9,376 bases of DNA from Micrococcales bacterium (GCA_030452775.1 JAKDLQ010000083.1:1-9376), one strand, 5' to 3'. Positions 1 to 7,914 are shown, counted from the stretch's first letter. Program-made: numbers and translations. The notes: a model not told the origin generated them from the sequence alone.

Positions 1-1
1 T

Positions 2-1162
2 CCGACGGCCTCCCCCTCGCCCACTCCGATCCTCGGGGTGCCCCTCGCCGACCTGCGCCGGGATCACCCGAGTGTCAAGTGGCGGGCCTACCCGTCCGCC
101 GTCCTTCCGGTGTGGGTTGCCGAGATGGACGCCGTCCCCTGCGCACCGATCGTGGCCGCAGTGACCGCGGCATTGCAGCGCGGCGACCTGGGCTACGCAT
201 GGGGCCCGCCCCTGTCGCAGGCCTTTGCCACGTATGCGCACGACACGTGGTCGTGGGACGTGGCCCTCAGCGACACGGACTCGTCGACCGTCGTCACCGA
301 CGTCATGATCGGCGTGTCCGAGCTGCTCAGGCTGCTCACCGACGAGGGCGGGCCGGTCATCGTCAACACTCCCTGCTACGACTCCTTCCACGGATTCCTC
401 GATGCGATCCGGCGACGCCCGCTCCACGCCCCGCTCACCGAGTCGGGCCGGATCGACCTCGACAAACTCAGCGACGCCTTCCGCGCCGCGACGGCGCGAG
501 GCGAACGGGCCGCCTACCTGCTGTGCAGCCCGCACAACCCCACGGGCACGGTGCACACGCGGGAGGAGCTGGATCAGGTGGCGGCCCGTGCCGACGAGTA
601 CGGGGTGCGGGTCGTCGCCGACGAGATCCATGCGCCGATCCTCCTCGAGGGGAGCTTCGTACCCTGGCTCACGGTGCCCGGGTCCGAGTCCGGCTACGCC
701 GTCCATTCGGCCTCCAAGGCGTGGAACCTCGCAGCGCTCAAGTGTGCCGTCGTCGTCCCGGGCCGGCGCGCGCATGAGCGCCTGCACGAGGTCCACACGC
801 ACGGGGCGAGCCACCTGGGCGCCATCGCCCACACCGCGGCGTACACCGACGGACGCCCGTGGCTCGCGCAGCTGTTGCGCGAACTCGACGCGAACCGCCA
901 CCTCGTCGCGGGCCTCATCGCCGACCATGCGCCCGGCGTCGTCTACCGGATGCCGCAGGCCACCTACCTCGCGTGGCTCGACTTCCGGGCACTCGATCTC
1001 GGCGAGGACCCCGCCGCGTTCTTCCGCCGCCGCGGCAAAGTCGCGCTCTCATCCGGGCCCGACTACGGCCCCGAGGGCCGCGGCTTCGCCCGCCTCAACC
1101 TCGCGAGCTCCCCCGACATCCTCCGGGAGGCCTTCACCCGGATCGCGAGCTGCCTTGACTGA
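2..1162 (+). CDS. MalY/PatB-family PLP-dependent C-S lyase/aminotransferase (5' end probably outside the window)
   Basis: Fold-type I PLP enzyme of the MalY/PatB group, which typically cleaves cystathionine or cysteine conjugates (C-S beta-lyase) and sometimes acts as an aminotransferase; expected to be cytosolic. Numbering from the GTG at 38, the family landmarks are in order: SVKWR (12-16), VWVAEMD (25-31), SPHNPTG with the PLP-contacting Asn167 (164-170), ADEIHA with Asp195 for the pyridine nitrogen (194-199), SASKAWN with the Schiff-base Lys227 (224-230), and a late Arg352 in ARLNLA that would bind the substrate carboxylate. All catalytic residues are intact. GTG at 38 is the only start codon in this frame inside the window, but it has no Shine-Dalgarno sequence and the frame stays open to base 2 (a Ser/Pro/Thr-rich stretch). 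Homologs usually have a slightly longer leader before the SVKW block, so the true start is probably just upstream of the window. The stop TGA at 1160-1162 overlaps the next gene. Family assignment is firm; the exact substrate is not readable. Confidence 0.9.
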   Translation, partial: PTASPSPTPILGVPLADLRRDHPSVKWRAYPSAVLPVWVAEMDAVPCAPIVAAVTAALQRGDLGYAWGPPLSQAFATYAHDTWSWDVALSDTDSSTVVTDVMIGVSELLRLLTDEGGPVIVNTPCYDSFHGFLDAIRRRPLHAPLTESGRIDLDKLSDAFRAATARGERAAYLLCSPHNPTGTVHTREELDQVAARADEYGVRVVADEIHAPILLEGSFVPWLTVPGSESGYAVHSASKAWNLAALKCAVVVPGRRAHERLHEVHTHGASHLGAIAHTAAYTDGRPWLAQLLRELDANRHLVAGLIADHAPGVVYRMPQATYLAWLDFRALDLGEDPAAFFRRRGKVALSSGPDYGPEGRGFARLNLASSPDILREAFTRIASCLD

Positions 1163-2897
1163 GCAGGCTTCCAGAGCCCCACTCGTCGCGCTCGTCGTCG
1201 GCCCGAACTCCACGTATGCCGCTGGGCCGGGTCTCGCCGAGACGTGGCCGCGGGCAGAGCTCGCCTCGCGGGTCGCCGCGGTGTCGGCGCGGTCGCATCC
1301 ACGGTGGGTCATCTGGTCGGCGGACAGTTCCTTGCGGGAGGTGGTCTCGGCCGGCGTCGACCCTGCCCGGACGTGGGACCTGGCCGAGGCGCATCTGATC
1401 ATCCACGGCGGCTCCGGGGCCTCGCCCGGACGCGTCGTCGCCGGATGCCGGGGCCTGGCCGAGGGCGACGTGCCGCCGCCACGACCACACCGGCTCGCCG
1501 GCTTCGACGACGATCTCTTCGATGTCGCGGCAGGTGGCCCCGGCGAGGAGACGGCACTGACCGGCACCGGCCACCTGCGGGCCGATGCCCTCACAGGGTG
1601 GGCCACCACCCCCGAACGGCTCCGCGAGATCGCCGCCTTGGCCCTCGAATGCCAAGCCCACCAAGAGGAGTCGCTGCGGGCCATCGGCGGGGACCGGGCC
1701 GAGCGGATGATTCGCACCGTCTGGTCCGAGTCCGCCGCCGCCGTCCTGTGCCTGGAGCTCGAACGCGACGGGCTGCCCGTCGATCGGCTTGCCGCCGAGG
1801 ACCTCATCGGTGCTGCCGCCGGACCTCGCCCGACCGACGAGGCCGACGCGGCGCGGATCCGCGCCCAGCGCGACCACGTCGTGGTGCGACACGCTCCAGG
1901 TCGCGGGCGGGTCGACCTGCGAAACCCCGCCCAGGTCAAGGACCTGCTGGCCTCGGCGGGAGTCCGGACGCCCACGACCCGTGCCTGGGTGCTCGAGCCG
2001 TATCGCGACACCCATCCCCTCGTCGATGCCCTCCTCACGTGGCGCAAGGACGAGCGCATCGCCACCACCTACGGCTACCGATGGCTCGACGAGCACGTCG
2101 GGGCAGATGATCGGCTGCGCGGCACGTGGACGGTCTGCGACGGCGCAGCCGGACGGATGACGGCCCAGCACGGCCTGCACAACCTGCCGACACCGCTGCG
2201 TCCGGCGATCCGCGCGGCCCCTGGGCATGTGTTCGTGCGAGCCGATCTGGGACAGGTCGAGCCCCGGGTGCTCGCCGTCGTCAGCTCCGACCCGGCGCTT
2301 GCCGAGGCGACCCGCAGCGACGACCTGTACGCGCCGGTGGCGGCCACTTTGGGTGTGGCCCGGCCGCTGGCCAAGGTCGCTGTGCTGGCCGCGATGTACG
2401 GGCAGCGCTCCGGAGCCGCCGGGGAGGCCCTGACGGGCCTCGAACGGGCCTATCCGGTCGCCATGCGGCTGCTCGATGCGACCTACGCACGTGGCGTCGC
2501 CCGCGAACCTATCCGGACGTTCGGCGGACGCCTCATCCGCCTTGACCCCGCCGCGCCGGATGCGGCGGCGAGCAGCGAGCCCAGCGGCATACCCGACAGG
2601 TCGGAAGGGGCGCGGGGGCGCTATGCCCGCAACGCGATCATCCAGGGCTCTGCCGCGGAACTGTTCAAGGCCTGGGCGGCGACGGTCCGCCACGAGGTCG
2701 CGCCCTTGCGCGGGCAGATCGTGCTCTGCCTGCACGACGAGCTCCTCGTCCACGTGCCCGAGGAACGGGCGCGGGAGGCTTCTCGCGCTGTGGAGCAGTC
2801 CCTCACCGCGGCAGCGCGCCGCTGGGCCGAGACAGACCGGGTACGTTTCGTCGTCGACATCGCTATCGTGCGGCGGTGGAGCGATGCGAAGGACTGA
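1155..2897 (+). CDS. PolA-like family A DNA polymerase, annotated in actinobacteria as bifunctional 3'-5' exonuclease/DNA polymerase
   Basis: Stand-alone family A DNA polymerase of 580 residues, about 60% of the length of classical Pol I and lacking its N-terminal 5' nuclease. The polymerase signatures are complete: motif A ADLGQVEPR with Asp364, Gln367 and Glu369; motif B starting at Arg403 with Lys407 and Tyr415 (the O helix, with Leu at the position of E. coli Phe762); RNAIIQGSAAELFK; and motif C HDE at 527-529 with the second catalytic Asp528. The N-terminal 190 or so residues sit where the proofreading domain should be, but I see no convincing DEDD exonuclease residues, so the 'exonuclease' half is probably inactive. 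The likely role is gap filling in DNA repair; this is inference. The start chosen is TTG at 1155, overlapping the previous stop by 8 bases, with only a weak GAG at 1147-1149. The frame remains open far upstream, antisense-like, inside the MalY gene, and that part is a shadow. The overlap implies co-transcription with the PLP enzyme. Confidence 0.88.
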   Translation: MTEQASRAPLVALVVGPNSTYAAGPGLAETWPRAELASRVAAVSARSHPRWVIWSADSSLREVVSAGVDPARTWDLAEAHLIIHGGSGASPGRVVAGCRGLAEGDVPPPRPHRLAGFDDDLFDVAAGGPGEETALTGTGHLRADALTGWATTPERLREIAALALECQAHQEESLRAIGGDRAERMIRTVWSESAAAVLCLELERDGLPVDRLAAEDLIGAAAGPRPTDEADAARIRAQRDHVVVRHAPGRGRVDLRNPAQVKDLLASAGVRTPTTRAWVLEPYRDTHPLVDALLTWRKDERIATTYGYRWLDEHVGADDRLRGTWTVCDGAAGRMTAQHGLHNLPTPLRPAIRAAPGHVFVRADLGQVEPRVLAVVSSDPALAEATRSDDLYAPVAATLGVARPLAKVAVLAAMYGQRSGAAGEALTGLERAYPVAMRLLDATYARGVAREPIRTFGGRLIRLDPAAPDAAASSEPSGIPDRSEGARGRYARNAIIQGSAAELFKAWAATVRHEVAPLRGQIVLCLHDELLVHVPEERAREASRAVEQSLTAAARRWAETDRVRFVVDIAIVRRWSDAKD

Positions 2898-2902
2898 GCA
2901 GG

Positions 2903-3856
2903 TCAGATCGCCGTGCCAGGTGGCGGCGTCTCGCCGCCCTTGTCGCCCTTGTTGTCTCCTACGTCCTGCAGGAACGCCTCGAACTCGGCACCGATCTCGT
3001 CGGCGGTCGGCAGGTCGCTCAGGTCCGTCGCGAGGAGGCTGCGTTGGCGCCGGCCCTGGACGAACGTGTCGTACTGCTCCTCGAGGGCTCGCACGACGGC
3101 TGCGACCTCATCGGACTCGGCCAGCTGGCGGTCGATCTCGGCGCGGTTGTCGCCCGCCACTGTGACAAGGGCGGTGACGTCGAGACCGAGTCCGGTGGCC
3201 GAGGCGAGACGCTGGATCCCCAGCACCCCGGCGTCGGCGTACTCGCTCTGGCTGAGGTAGTGCGGCACGTGGATGGCGAAGCCGAGCGCGTCCCGGCCGA
3301 CTTCACCGAGCCGGTACTCGAGCAGGGAGGCGAAGCTGCCGGGCACCTGCACGGTCCCGAACGATGCCTCGTTGCCGGTGATGAGGCGGGGGTTGGTGCC
3401 ATGCACCGTGACCCCGAGCGGCCGCGTGTGCGGGACCGCCATCGGGATGCCGTGGATCATCACGGTGAGCTCGACCCCGAGCGCCTCGATGATGCTGCGC
3501 GTCGCTTCTGCCATCCGCTCCCACTGGTAGTCCGGCTCGGGGCCGGCCAGGACGAGGAAGGGGACACCCGCCTGGTCGGTGACGCGGTGCAGCAGGAGGC
3601 TGGGGTCCGCATAGGAGGCCCAGTGGTCCCGGTCGAACACCATGACCGGACGCCGACCGCGGTAGTCGAGGAGCTGGTCGAGGTCGAAGGACGCGACGAC
3701 CGTCGACTCGTGTGCCTCGAGGAGCTGCTCGGCGACGAGGCGCTGCGTGTGGCCCGCATCGATGAATCCCTCGAGCGCGATGACGAGCACCGACGCCTGG
3801 ATGTCCTGCAGCGGCGTGTCGGTCTCGAACTGGAAGAGCTCGTTGGGGTCCTGCAC
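2903..3856 (-). CDS. PAC2-family protein (proteasome assembly chaperone-like)
   Basis: Member of the PAC2 family, named after the eukaryotic/archaeal proteasome assembly chaperone 2 and widespread in actinobacteria; its bacterial role is not established, and a cytosolic protein is expected. With the start used here it has 317 residues, the usual size. Recognisable blocks are ALEGFIDAG (27-35), FDLDQLLDYRGRRP (57-70), the HGIPMAVPHTRP core (135-146), and HVPHYLSQSEYADAG (196-210). An acidic C-terminal helical part (DEIGAEFEAFLQDVG, 286-300) is followed by a short Lys/Gly/Pro-rich tail. The start is GTG at 3854-3856, chosen because GAAAGG (3863-3868 on the + strand coordinates) precedes it by 6 bases and because homologs begin close to DPxEL. 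The frame is open further upstream, allowing ATG at 3893-3895 (330 residues) or GTG/ATG at 3941-3946 (up to 347 residues); the additional residues look unlike conserved protein. It follows hrpA on the same strand and ends 5 bases from the convergent polymerase gene. Confidence 0.88.
   Translation of the reverse strand: MQDPNELFQFETDTPLQDIQASVLVIALEGFIDAGHTQRLVAEQLLEAHESTVVASFDLDQLLDYRGRRPVMVFDRDHWASYADPSLLLHRVTDQAGVPFLVLAGPEPDYQWERMAEATRSIIEALGVELTVMIHGIPMAVPHTRPLGVTVHGTNPRLITGNEASFGTVQVPGSFASLLEYRLGEVGRDALGFAIHVPHYLSQSEYADAGVLGIQRLASATGLGLDVTALVTVAGDNRAEIDRQLAESDEVAAVVRALEEQYDTFVQGRRQRSLLATDLSDLPTADEIGAEFEAFLQDVGDNKGDKGGETPPPGTAI
2922..2938. terminator. GC-rich hairpin at a convergent gene end, possible terminator
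   Basis: A perfect 7-bp inverted repeat (GGCGGCG, 3-base loop TCT, CGCCGCC) lies 25 bases past the polymerase stop codon and inside the last codons of the oppositely oriented PAC2 gene. The + strand bases that follow are pyrimidine-rich (CTTGTCGCCCTTGTTG) but do not form a true T-run. It could act as a weak terminator for the rightward transcript. It could equally be a by-product of the Gly-Gly and Pro-Pro-Pro codons at the PAC2 tail. Confidence 0.35.
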
Positions 3857-3972
3857 GAAGGGCCTTTCGTCGTGGTGGCCAGTCAGCCCGGCCATCGGTG
3901 GGTCTAGAGGTGAAACGCACGGTCGATGCCCACGATTCCCCATCACCCTTCGCGCTCCGCGCCGGGCCTGGT
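3857..3972 (-). other. Intergenic gap between hrpA and the PAC2 gene
   Basis: About 116 bases separate the hrpA stop from the preferred PAC2 start. I see no strong terminator for hrpA: GCGCGGAGCGC is only a short GC repeat with no T-run. A TCTAGA palindrome at 3903-3908, with the overlapping TAGACC, is the only AT-containing hexamer and could be a weak -10 element for PAC2. No matching -35 is evident. The preserved open frame through the gap leaves open an upstream PAC2 start. Confidence 0.3.
3863..3868 (-). promoter_or_regulatory. Shine-Dalgarno supporting the GTG start of the PAC2 gene
   Basis: On the - strand this reads GAAAGG, 6 bases before the GTG at 3854-3856. It is the best ribosome binding site near any of the candidate starts of this gene: the upstream ATG at 3893-3895 has none, and the GTG/ATG pair at 3941-3946 has only an AAGGG placed too close. 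This decides the start used in the annotation. Confidence 0.5.
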
Positions 3973-6900
3973 TCAGGTGAGGTCGCCGGTCTCGATCCGG
4001 GCGATCGCCTTGTGGACCCGCTGGGGCGACACGCTGTAGGCCGTGCCGAGGGTCTGGGCGAAGAGCGAGACCCGCAGTTCCTCGATCATCCAGGCGATCG
4101 CCACGACGTCCTCAGCGCGCCGCCGGCTCGGGCGGAGACGGTCGAGCAGGTCGGCATAGCGGCCCTCGACGAGGTCGACCTGCTCAAGGGCCTGCGCGTC
4201 ACGAGCCGGGTTGGCCGGTGCCTTGTCGAGCCGGTGTTCGACGGCCCGCAGGTAGCGATGCAGGTCGGTGAGCCGGGCGGAGCCGGCATCTGCGACGAAC
4301 CCCGGTCGCACGAGCTGGCGCACCTGGGCCTTGACATCGGCCACCATCGACCGGATCGCGGGATTGCTCGATGCTTCGAGTGCGGCGATCGAGCCGGTGA
4401 GCCGAGCGCGGACGGCGAGGATCGGCACGACGTCACCGACGATCCGTGCCGCGCGAGCGGAGGCGTGTGTCCGGACCGCGGACAGTGCCGCCTCGAAGTC
4501 CTCCCGGCTGCGCACCGCATCGGCCTCCCGGCCGCTCGTGACCTCGGCGCTGATCGCGTCGATGGCAGCGGCCAGGCAGTCATCGAGCAGCGCGGGGACG
4601 CTGCCGTGCGGGTTCGTGCCGAGGGCGAGCTTCTCGGCGTTGGTCAGGCCGGCAAGGATCCGGCTCCACGACACGGTGGTCCCGAGCAGGAGCAGCCGCC
4701 GGACCCCGAGGCGGTGCTGCGCCGCGGCTTCGGAGCGGGTCGGCAGCACCCGCAGGTCGACGGCGGCGCCGGTGTCGACGAGTGCCGGGTATCCGATCAC
4801 GCCGGCTTCGCTGAAGGTCTGCGGGACGAGCTCGAGGTCCCACGTCGTCATCCCGGTGCGTTCGAGTGAGGAGCTCGCGGCCCGGACCTGTCGCCGCAGG
4901 TCGGGGGCCGCCGCGTCCCGCACCGCCTCGAGGTTCTTGCCGGCTGCGAGGACCGTCCCGTCCGGAGCGTCGACCGAGAAGGTGATCCGCAGGTGCGCTG
5001 GCACCCGTCCGAGGTCGAAATCGCCGGGGCGCACGACGACGCCCGCTCGGCGCTGCAGCGCTGCGGCGAGGGCATCGACGAGGGCGCCCGACTCCGGGTC
5101 GAGGCCGGGGAGCACCGCGCGGGCGTGATCCGCCGCGGGGACCAGGGCGCGCCGGATCCCCTTGGGCAGGGCCCGGATCAGCGCGGTGACCAGCTCCTCC
5201 CGGAAGCCGGGCACGTGCCAGTCGAAGCCGCCCGCGCTCACCTGGTTGAGCCGGTCGACCGGGATGTGCACGGTGGCCCCGTCGCCGGCGGATCCGGGCT
5301 CGAACCGATACGTCACCTCGAGGTCCAGCTCACCCTGAGGCCAGAGCGTCGGGTGCAGGGCCCCGAGCGCGCCGGGACTCTCGTGCACCAGGAGGTCCTC
5401 GGTGAAGGTGAGCAGCTCGGGGTCCTCGCGCCGCGCCGCCTTCCACCACGTGTCGAAGTGGCGACCGGACACGACGGTGCCGGGGATCCGCCGGTCATAG
5501 AAGGAGAAGAGCGCGGCGTCGTCTACGACGATGCCACGGCGCCTCGTCCGCGCCTCGAGGCGCTCGAGCCGCTCAATGAGGGCGGCGTTGTCATGGAAGA
5601 AGGCATGCCGGGTCTGCCAGTCGCCCTCGACGAGCGCGTGCCGGATGAACAGGTCGCGGGCCAACTCCGGGTCGATGCCACCGAGGCCGACGACGCGACC
5701 GACGACGAGCGGCACGCCGAAGAGGGTGACGCGCTCGGTCGCCACCGCCGAGCCGCGCCGGGCCGACCAGCGTGGCTCGGAGTGCTGCCGCTTGACGAGG
5801 TGCGCGCCGAGCTCCTCCGCCCAGGCCGGATCGATGCGTGCATTGGTCCGGGCCCACAGGCGTGTCGTCTCGACGAGTTCCTCGGCCATGACGAACTGCG
5901 GCTGCTTGCGAAAGAGCGCCGAGCCGGGGCTGATCCCGAAGCGGGCACCGCGAGCGCCGGCATACTCCCGCTTCTGCTCGTCACGCACCCCGACGTGCGA
6001 GAGCAGCCCGGCAAGGAGGGCCTGGTGGATCGCGTCCACGTCCAGCCCGTGCTCACCACCGGGCTCGCGCCCGGGCGACCGTCCCCGCCCGACGTCGAGA
6101 CCGGCCTCCTTGGCCGCCTGCCGGAGCTGCGCATGCAGGTCCTGCCACTCACGCACCCGGAGGTAGTGCAGGAACTCGGCCCTGCACATCCGGCGGAAGG
6201 CGCTGGAGGACAGGTCACGTTGCCGGGCTTTGAGGTAGCGCCACAGGTTGAGCAGGGTGACGAAGTCCGAGGTGTCATCGGCGAAGCGTTTGTGCGCTGC
6301 GCTCGATAGCTCCTGCTTGTCCTGGGGTCGCTCTCGCGGGTCCTGGATCGACAGCGCCGCGACGATGGGCAGCGTCTCTTGAAGCACCCCCCTGCGGTCG
6401 GCCTCGATGACCATCCTCGCGTGTCGCGGGTCGATCGGCAGCCTCGCGATCGTCCGGCCGTATGCCGTGAGCTCACGTCCCGGTCGCCGCTTCGCCCCCT
6501 TCCCCGGCTCGCCCTCACCCGGCGGCGCGAAGGCCTGCAGCTCCTCGAGGAGCCGGATGCCATCGGCGATCTGGCGCGAGTCGGGCGGATCGACGAACGG
6601 GAACCGCGCGATGTCACCGAGCCCGAGCGAGGTCATCGCGAGGATGACCGAGGCGAGGTTGGTGCGCAGGATCTCGGGGTCGGTGTAGCGCGGCCGTGAG
6701 TCGTAGTCGTCCTCGGAGTAGAGGCGGATGGCGATCCCGTCGGAGAGGCGGCCGCAGCGGCCGGAGCGCTGGTCGGCCGAGGCCTGGCTGATCGGCTCGA
6801 TGGGGAGCCGCTGCACCTTGGTTCGCTGGCTGTACCGGGAGATCCGGGCGGTGCCGGTGTCGATGACATAGCGGATCCCCGGGACGGTCAGCGAGGTCTC

Positions 6901-7914
6901 GGCGACGTTGGTGGCCAGCACGATCCGCCGTCCCGTGTGCCGGGCGAAGACCCGGTGCTGCTCCGCGGCCGAGAGCCGGCCGAAGAGGGGCAGGACCTCG
7001 GTGGCAGGCAGCTTCATCCCCGTGATCGCCTCGGCGGCATCGCGGATCTCTCGCTCCCCGGAGAGGAAGACGAGAATGTCACTACTCGCGCCGGAGTGCC
7101 GCTCGGTCCACAGCTCGAGGACGGCCTCGCAGATGCCGGCCACCAGGTCACGCTCCTGCTCACCGTCGCCGGCGCTGGGCCGGTCGGGGTCGACGAGGGG
7201 CCGGTAGCGGATCTCGACGGGGTAGGTCCGGCCAGAGACCTCGATGATCGGGGCGGGCGTGCCATCGGGCGTGGCGAAGTGCTCGGCGAAACGCTGTGGG
7301 TCGATCGTTGCCGACGTGATGATGACCTTGAGGTCGGGGCGGCGTGGGAGCAGCGCCCTGAGATAGCCGAGGATGAAGTCGATGTTGAGGCTTCGCTCGT
7401 GGGCCTCGTCGATGATGATCGTGTCGTAGCGGCGCAGCTCGCGATCATGCTGGAGCTCGGCGAGCAGGATACCGTCGGTCATCACCTTGACGAGCGTGTC
7501 CTTGCTCGACCGGTCGGTGAACCTCACCTGATAGCCCACCGCGTCTCCGAGCTCGACACCCAGCTCCTCCGCGAGCCGCTCGGCGACCGCTCGGGCCGCG
7601 ATCCGGCGCGGCTGCGTATGCCCGATGACGCCGACCAGTCCGCGTCCGAGCGCGAGGCAGATCTTCGGGATCTGGGTCGTCTTGCCCGACCCGGTGGCGC
7701 CGGCGACGACGACGACCTGGTGCTCCCGGATCGCCTCGGCGATGTCATCGCGGCGTTCGACGACCGGCAGGTGCTCGGGATAGGTGATCGGGGGCACCAA
7801 CCTGGCCCGAGCGGTCCGGCGGGCTTCGGCCTGCTCCGGGGTGAGCGGCATACGACGGGGGTGGCGTCTGCGGTCACCACCCCTGCCCCGACCTGTCCGC
7901 CGGGACCCGCTCAC
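3973..7914 (-). CDS. hrpA: ATP-dependent RNA helicase HrpA (DEAH box)
   Basis: Full-length HrpA, a DEAH/RHA RNA helicase acting on mRNA and ribosomes in the cytoplasm; in E. coli it has been linked to mRNA processing and to rescue of stalled ribosomes. At 1313 residues it matches the roughly 1300 of E. coli HrpA. Domains: RecA-like 1 with Walker A GATGSGKT (72-79), motif Ia TQPRRIAARA (100-109), DEAH (169-172) and SAT (201-203); RecA-like 2 with TNVAETSLTVPGI (335-347) and QRSGRCGR (382-389); an HA2/winged-helix and ratchet region about 427-535; an OB-fold about 630-710; and the long HrpA-specific C-terminal region (DUF3418 type) from about 715 on. The ATPase residues are intact. The GTG start at 7912-7914 overlaps the FemAB stop as GTGA, which supports coupling. 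The first 21 residues hold nine arginines among glycines. An alternative ATG at 7849-7851 would remove them but has no Shine-Dalgarno. Identity is very secure; the start is likely but not certain. Confidence 0.96.
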   Translation of the reverse strand: MSGSRRTGRGRGGDRRRHPRRMPLTPEQAEARRTARARLVPPITYPEHLPVVERRDDIAEAIREHQVVVVAGATGSGKTTQIPKICLALGRGLVGVIGHTQPRRIAARAVAERLAEELGVELGDAVGYQVRFTDRSSKDTLVKVMTDGILLAELQHDRELRRYDTIIIDEAHERSLNIDFILGYLRALLPRRPDLKVIITSATIDPQRFAEHFATPDGTPAPIIEVSGRTYPVEIRYRPLVDPDRPSAGDGEQERDLVAGICEAVLELWTERHSGASSDILVFLSGEREIRDAAEAITGMKLPATEVLPLFGRLSAAEQHRVFARHTGRRIVLATNVAETSLTVPGIRYVIDTGTARISRYSQRTKVQRLPIEPISQASADQRSGRCGRLSDGIAIRLYSEDDYDSRPRYTDPEILRTNLASVILAMTSLGLGDIARFPFVDPPDSRQIADGIRLLEELQAFAPPGEGEPGKGAKRRPGRELTAYGRTIARLPIDPRHARMVIEADRRGVLQETLPIVAALSIQDPRERPQDKQELSSAAHKRFADDTSDFVTLLNLWRYLKARQRDLSSSAFRRMCRAEFLHYLRVREWQDLHAQLRQAAKEAGLDVGRGRSPGREPGGEHGLDVDAIHQALLAGLLSHVGVRDEQKREYAGARGARFGISPGSALFRKQPQFVMAEELVETTRLWARTNARIDPAWAEELGAHLVKRQHSEPRWSARRGSAVATERVTLFGVPLVVGRVVGLGGIDPELARDLFIRHALVEGDWQTRHAFFHDNAALIERLERLEARTRRRGIVVDDAALFSFYDRRIPGTVVSGRHFDTWWKAARREDPELLTFTEDLLVHESPGALGALHPTLWPQGELDLEVTYRFEPGSAGDGATVHIPVDRLNQVSAGGFDWHVPGFREELVTALIRALPKGIRRALVPAADHARAVLPGLDPESGALVDALAAALQRRAGVVVRPGDFDLGRVPAHLRITFSVDAPDGTVLAAGKNLEAVRDAAAPDLRRQVRAASSSLERTGMTTWDLELVPQTFSEAGVIGYPALVDTGAAVDLRVLPTRSEAAAQHRLGVRRLLLLGTTVSWSRILAGLTNAEKLALGTNPHGSVPALLDDCLAAAIDAISAEVTSGREADAVRSREDFEAALSAVRTHASARAARIVGDVVPILAVRARLTGSIAALEASSNPAIRSMVADVKAQVRQLVRPGFVADAGSARLTDLHRYLRAVEHRLDKAPANPARDAQALEQVDLVEGRYADLLDRLRPSRRRAEDVVAIAWMIEELRVSLFAQTLGTAYSVSPQRVHKAIARIETGDLT
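7858..7883 (-). repeat. Imperfectly spaced hairpin in the 5' coding end of hrpA
   Basis: GGGGTGG at 7858-7864 pairs exactly with CCACCCC at 7877-7883 across a 12-base loop; one more G-T pair can close the outside. In the hrpA mRNA this stem would sit about 30 bases inside the frame from the GTG start and immediately before the alternative ATG at 7849-7851, covering where a ribosome binding site for that ATG would have to be. It may be chance in 70% GC-like sequence. Confidence 0.3.

Noticed and set aside
402..1154. Upstream part of the open frame that continues into the polymerase
   Set aside because: It overlaps the well-defined PLP enzyme in another frame and translates to Arg/Ser/Pro/Thr-rich sequence unlike any polymerase. 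The real polymerase begins near 1155.
1134..2753. A 539-residue open frame on the - strand under the polymerase
   Set aside because: It is antisense to the polymerase with intact motifs A-C and has no recognisable family or low-complexity-free domain.
2876..3907. A 343-residue open frame on the + strand opposite PAC2
   Set aside because: The - strand frame encodes a clear PAC2 protein. The + frame is Val/Glu/Arg-rich without motifs and starts inside the polymerase end.
4993..6309. A 438-residue open frame on the + strand, antisense to hrpA
   Set aside because: It lies wholly opposite hrpA, whose helicase motifs are certain. Its product is rich in Arg, Gly, Glu and Val with no domain, as expected of a GC-driven shadow frame.
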